Assembly (NCBI RefSeq): GCF_028554725.1
Contig: NC_071667.1
Coordinates: 51,701,501 to 51,765,500, forward strand
Origin: Zeugodacus cucurbitae
Taxonomy: Eukaryota > Arthropoda > Insecta > Diptera > Tephritidae
Length of the DNA stretch: 64,000 bases
Direction of reading: 5' to 3'
Position numbers and translations under genes: made by a program. Shown here piece by piece: positions 59,848 to 64,000 of this stretch (positions within the stretch are counted from its first letter, which is position 1; every line of letters starts with the position of its first letter). The notes below the pieces were generated by a model, which was given only the letters and a program-made list of their open reading frames with translations, was not told the origin of the DNA and ran no database searches.

Positions 59848-62800
59848 ATGAACATCCTGTAACAACAAATATCCCATTTGTAATTAAACTCCACAAGTTC
59901 AAATGAAAGTAACAAAAATTTTATTTTCCATTAAATAATTGCTTCTTGTACTCGTATTTCCAAAAATAAGAAATAACACAACAGATCTATGTATATATGG
60001 ATATATGGAAGTCTAAATAGTACATTTTGTTACATACAGAGTGTTTAACTGTTTTAATAAATACTGGCCTGTAGATATATGCAGAGCTGTATTTAAATGT
60101 AGTTGGTAATTACAAAAGTATTTAATTCTGTAATTTAAAGTTTCCTTGTTAAACAATTATGTATTTCTATTGTTTGCTTTCCTATCTTAATTGGCTAATT
60201 ACAACTGTTTCATCGATTTTTTTCATTGCAAACACAAATACTTTCTATTTTGTATTCCAACTGCATTTTTATTTATTTCTTAGAGCAAAAATAATATTAT
60301 TTATTGACAAATTCTCTAAATAATACGCACTATTAGTAATAGTAACTGTTTTTGTAATTAAAATAAACAACTGCGCACAATTTTAGTAGATCTTTATTAC
60401 TAAGTAAATATATATATTTTTTTTTTAGTTTTTATTTTTTATTCAATGAACTTGGCAACTCTATAATGTACGATTTCTAGTAAACTCTTCAAATCCATGC
60501 ATCTGCTATTGCTAAATACATATTTAATTAACTATTAATTTAATTAATTAATATTTTTTAATTAACTTAATTAGTTTGTAATTTACGCTTAACTATATTT
60601 TCACTAAACAAGTAGCTACGTTATTCGTACATACCGTGACAAAAGTACGCATACAGTTCAAATCTAATAAATTTCCATACAATTCCATTGTTAAAGTCTA
60701 CATATCAGGCTGTTTCCATTATTTCATACGTCTTTGTTGCATTCGTATTGAAAATTCGCTATGCGTATTCGCTGTTACTAAACGGGGTCACACGATATCC
60801 AAGTCTTACACGATTACAGTACCGGTTTAGTTCTGCCAACATTTTTCAATAATCTATGATATTACATATAATAACATTAACATTTCTATCATTTAACAAT
60901 TTTCTATTTCCGAATTTCAGTTTTTTTTTTTAATCTTAATATTTTTTTTTTTTTAATTTTAGTTTATTTTTTTTAATCTTAATATTTTTTTTAATTTTAA
61001 TCTCTTATTAAAGTTTGAATTTGATTTTACATACATACACTTTCATACTTTTTTTTTGGTGTTTATATATACTTTTGAGATTACAGTTTCTCTTAATTAC
61101 TTTCGTATTTGTGTTTGTGCTCCATCTAAAAAATCAGTTCTTTTCAAAATTCACTACAAAATCCATTAATTCCTACTCCAAACGGGGTATACCTGTACAT
61201 TCACTTTTCGGGTATCAATGATAAAAAATTCGGATGAAAATCATGCGGTTTGTAGTAGATGTGAAAGCTCTTAAATATAAAATTAAATTAATAATGAAAA
61301 AGGGCTAAGACTAAGGTTTCTTTAAAGCAGTTTACTAGATATTTTGAAACTAAAAATAAGTAGTGTAACGCTTAATCAATTTTGTTAAAAAATTTTGAAA
61401 GCTTGGAGACATTTATATCCCTCAGTGTTTCACAAGGTTTTAGCAATATAAAAAAAATGTTGATACATATTAAAATGAAATAATTACAGCAATTTTACAT
61501 TGACATTTCAGGTGTCTTTAGAAGTCTGTTTGCAGATTTTTGTGATACCAAAATTTTCAACACCTTTTCCCAAGGTTAGATACTGCAAATTAACATTATT
61601 CATGAAATGATTATGACAATTGTTCGATTCTTTAAGAGCTTTTACGTTTTTGCGGTATTCGAAAAGCTTTTCTAAGAATTAAAAAAAATTTATACATGAT
61701 TTTAGAGAGCTTTCATGTCTTCCCTTAAAGATCGGTTGCCAACAAATACACATCGGTCGACATACATATATATACTAACAAGGGGTCTTAAAACTTCTTC
61801 CAAAGAATGTTTGAATTTATTTCGATATTTTGGGGTTATAATCAACAAATGGTCAGTAGAAATAAAAGTGATCGAAAATATAAATTTAATTGCTTACACT
61901 AAAAGCTTTACCACAACACAAAGATTAATGAAGAATAAATCCAAAATTTGTAAAAGCTTGTGAATATTTCTATTTTTTAAGTTTTTGGCACCAGTTATCT
62001 AAAGGTACATTTTTTTTTTAATAAATCAATATAAAATTTCATGATTTCTTAAAAGCTTTTACAAACATCTTTGATGTAAATTCGAATGGAAAACTTTTAA
62101 GTTTTTGTAAATCTTTCCCATTTTATTGCAGGATTTATAATGAGCTGTCATATTTAAAAATTATATTTCACAAGTTCATAAATTCAGACAACTTTCCGGC
62201 TTTTCCAGCTATACAGATGAAAGCTCACACTTTAATTCATCTAAAAATATGCACGCCAAGTTCTTCTTCAAATTACATAAATTTGATTTAATAATTCATT
62301 AATTGTTAAACACTCAAATTATTTTCCAAATAAAGGCACATTTGTTAAGGTTATATGAGATAATGAAAACCAAAAACAGTTTTTGATATTTCAATTCAAA
62401 TTGTATTATTGTTCTTTTAAGTCAGTCATTATTAATATAGTATGTTGCTGCTTACAGTTCATATCGTAATTATAATTAGTCTATTAATTAAACAAATATA
62501 GTTATTAATCGATTTCGTTACTACTTAAATCTTCTAAAGATTTATAAATGTATGATTCACACCGCAATCGTTGCAGTTGCAGAACTCTTTGCTGGAAGCT
62601 CAATTCGGTGAGTCAAAAGAATGGAAATTATTTTGGCAACTCGCATTTATTGATTCCATATTGATTTGTACTAAAAACTTCGAGCTTTCATTAAACTTTC
62701 GAGGGTCTGTCGCAACTGGCATACAAACCAATGGCTTTCGAAGCTTAAAAGGTAGACGTAATGAGTTGGAATCAAGTATTTTTTTCAAATAATTGTATGG

Positions 62801-63588
62801 ATTCTAAAATTCCTTATGCAATTTCAAAAGACAGTCAACCTTTCCTATACTTCAACTGGATACCGACTACCAAGATAACAAATTTTTCAATTCCGTCTGG
62901 ACAATCTTAATATGAATTTCAAAAAACCTCCGAAATTTTGAAATTTTTTCTAAAAGTTTATTGGATTAAAAGATTACCAGAAATCCTTCCATGGAAACTC
63001 TCAGCAATTATTCAACCGTCTCCATTCAGATCAATCTAATGTTCGCTCATTGGACTTCAACTATATCTTAGGAAAGGATATAAATAATAAAGGATCCGAG
63101 TGCAACAAAAAAGCGTACATATCCAGGAGCCCAACTATTCTCTGTTTTTCTGTCCAGCTGTGCTGGTTTATCGGGGTTTACAACTTTTCAAATCCTAACC
63201 TAAATATTTTTACTCCAAAAAATGTCCTATTATATCTCTTTTCTTAACTCTTCTAAACCATTAATGACTTTTCCCAACATTTTTCTAACATGTGGACTTA
63301 CATATATCTATCGATCGGTGTGAATCAGACTTAAGTAATTGTACGCTATACATACATCTCTACATATTGTATGTATGTGTATATGTGGTAATTAAATTAG
63401 TTGCTTAGTGAACGCTATTTGTCGTAGTAGAATTAAAACTTATTCCTAATTCGAGTTGTGCATTCCTGCAGTTTCTTGTCGCCACTAGCCCTTGAGGACG
63501 CCGACGACGAGGCGGTATGCGTGCTGCTGCTGCGATTCCGTTTCGAGTAATAGCAGAAGATACAGAAACCATTCTGCGGTGTTGTACA
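59848..63588. other. AT-rich region downstream of the minus-strand gene; no repeat family recognised
   Basis: Contains T-rich tracts (60417-60426, 60918-60995 with tandem 'TTTAATCTTAATATTTTTTTT' units) and no recognisable coding frame. It lies directly downstream of the stop codon of the gene at 63589-64000, so its right part probably holds the 3' UTR and polyadenylation site of that gene. I could not fix the site, because AATAAA-like words are too common in such sequence. Confidence 0.45.
60918..60995. repeat. T-rich low-complexity tract with short tandem units
   Basis: Runs of T of 7-14 separated by AATCTTAATA or AATTTTAG words, repeated about three times. Confidence 0.8.
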
Positions 63589-64000
63589 TCAAATGTTTGT
63601 TGGACTGCGAGTCGCCGACGATGTTCGGTAACGAGAATTCGATCTATGAATGGTAACGTTTTCGTAAAGAAATCAATATCTCTGTCAGCACCACAACTTA
63701 CCTCGAAATGCTTGAAGTGTAGTCGCGTACTGGCGTGCGTGCCTCTCGTCTAAAGCTGCTGGCAGCAGTCGAAGCCGCCGTCGACGGTGTAGACGAGGTT
63801 GTAGGATCGAGCAGTGACATTGTGCGATGATCGTAGGCGCGTATAGGTCGCCGACCCACCGTCGCGTAACCATCCAAAGTGGAATTGGTAAGTGTAGCAC
63901 CACTAGGCAGCGTGCCATTGAATGTATATGAGGAACGTCGTTTCGGGCTGTAGGTATTGTAGTAACTACCGCCAGCGCCTATGCCAGTGCCAATTCCCGT
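63589..64000 (-). CDS. 3' end of an unrecognised host gene: exon, 58-bp intron, last exon (partial)
   Basis: The first exon (64000-63702, minus) is open from the window edge for 99 codons with even, protein-like composition and less AT bias than its surroundings. Its translation begins TGIGTGIGAGGSYYNTYSPK and contains RRPIRAYDHRTMSLLD, a Ser/Thr/Ala-rich stretch and RREARTPVRDYTSSIS. It ends at a consensus donor, AG followed by GTAAGT (63701-63696). If unspliced, TAA would follow at once. The best acceptor is TTCATAG ending at 63644. It gives a 58-bp intron, typical for flies, keeps the phase (AG plus A) and adds SNSRYRTSSATRSPTNI and a TGA at 63589, matching the composition of the exon. The predicted C-terminus is basic, Ser/Thr/Arg-rich and probably disordered. 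I cannot name the protein. Alternative: no splicing, and a protein ending at the TAA at 63700-63698. Confidence 0.6.

Noticed and set aside
1..64000. CRISPR arrays, bacterial operons, LTR retrotransposons or integrated viruses
   Set aside because: No regularly spaced short repeats, no Shine-Dalgarno-led gene runs, no long direct terminal repeats with a primer-binding site and no gag/protease/integrase or viral motifs were seen; all reverse transcriptase signals are of non-LTR type.

Overview
This window is AT-rich insect DNA, most likely from a true fruit fly (Tephritidae, Bactrocera/Zeugodacus type) or a close relative in Diptera. That reading is inference. It rests on the transposon mix (mariner-like, R1-clade and RTE-like non-LTR elements, Helitron), on a very abundant interspersed repeat with 'CCACGCCCAC' blocks that I associate with tephritid intergenic DNA, and on short fly-type splice signals in the one probable host gene. 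No bacterial or viral gene organisation is present. Almost all open frames of 60-130 codons look like chance frames or antisense shadows of transposon remnants.

The only probable host gene is at the right edge: the 3' end of a minus-strand gene (63589-64000), with one exon running off the window, a 58-bp intron and a short last exon. The other 63 kb is intergenic or intronic DNA built from layers of mobile elements. Repeat family A (my name) occurs at least thirteen times in both orientations. It has subterminal inverted repeats TATACTCTCGCAA/TTGCGAGAGTATA, a GTTCGG...CCGAAC hairpin next to a CCTTACTTGTT terminus, a GACA/GACG microsatellite, and a body of repeated AAATCGG...CCACGCCCAC...CCCATAC modules. 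This resembles Helentron-associated (DINE-1-like) non-autonomous elements. A second family (B, 10310-10945) has a similar plan.

Non-LTR retrotransposons form the next layer. An RTE-like endonuclease/reverse transcriptase family is present as seven pieces: 9730-10072, 12434-12729, 27066-27946, 31426-31806, 34957-35736, 37200-37735, and a near full-length 3.1-kb copy at 53618-56694. An R1-clade element lies at 23989-25309. Four of these eight insertions sit inside family A copies, and target-site duplications can be read directly for four insertions (three of the nested ones, plus 27066-27946, which is not nested).

DNA transposons include a Helitron with helicase remnants (32308-33504), mariner transposase fragments (16951-17183 and 49908-50140), two C-terminal pieces of another Tc1/mariner-type transposase (3806-4160 and 6981-7170), a pogo/Tigger-like MITE (58531-59088), a TTAA-flanked MITE with long perfect terminal inverted repeats (59114-59843), and an unclassified two-copy repeat (family C). 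There are also two local duplications: a 309-bp tandem duplication at 13068-13665, and a duplication at 47096-48561 in which one copy is the empty site for a 430-bp insertion in the other. I see no tRNA, rRNA, CRISPR array or LTR retrotransposon.
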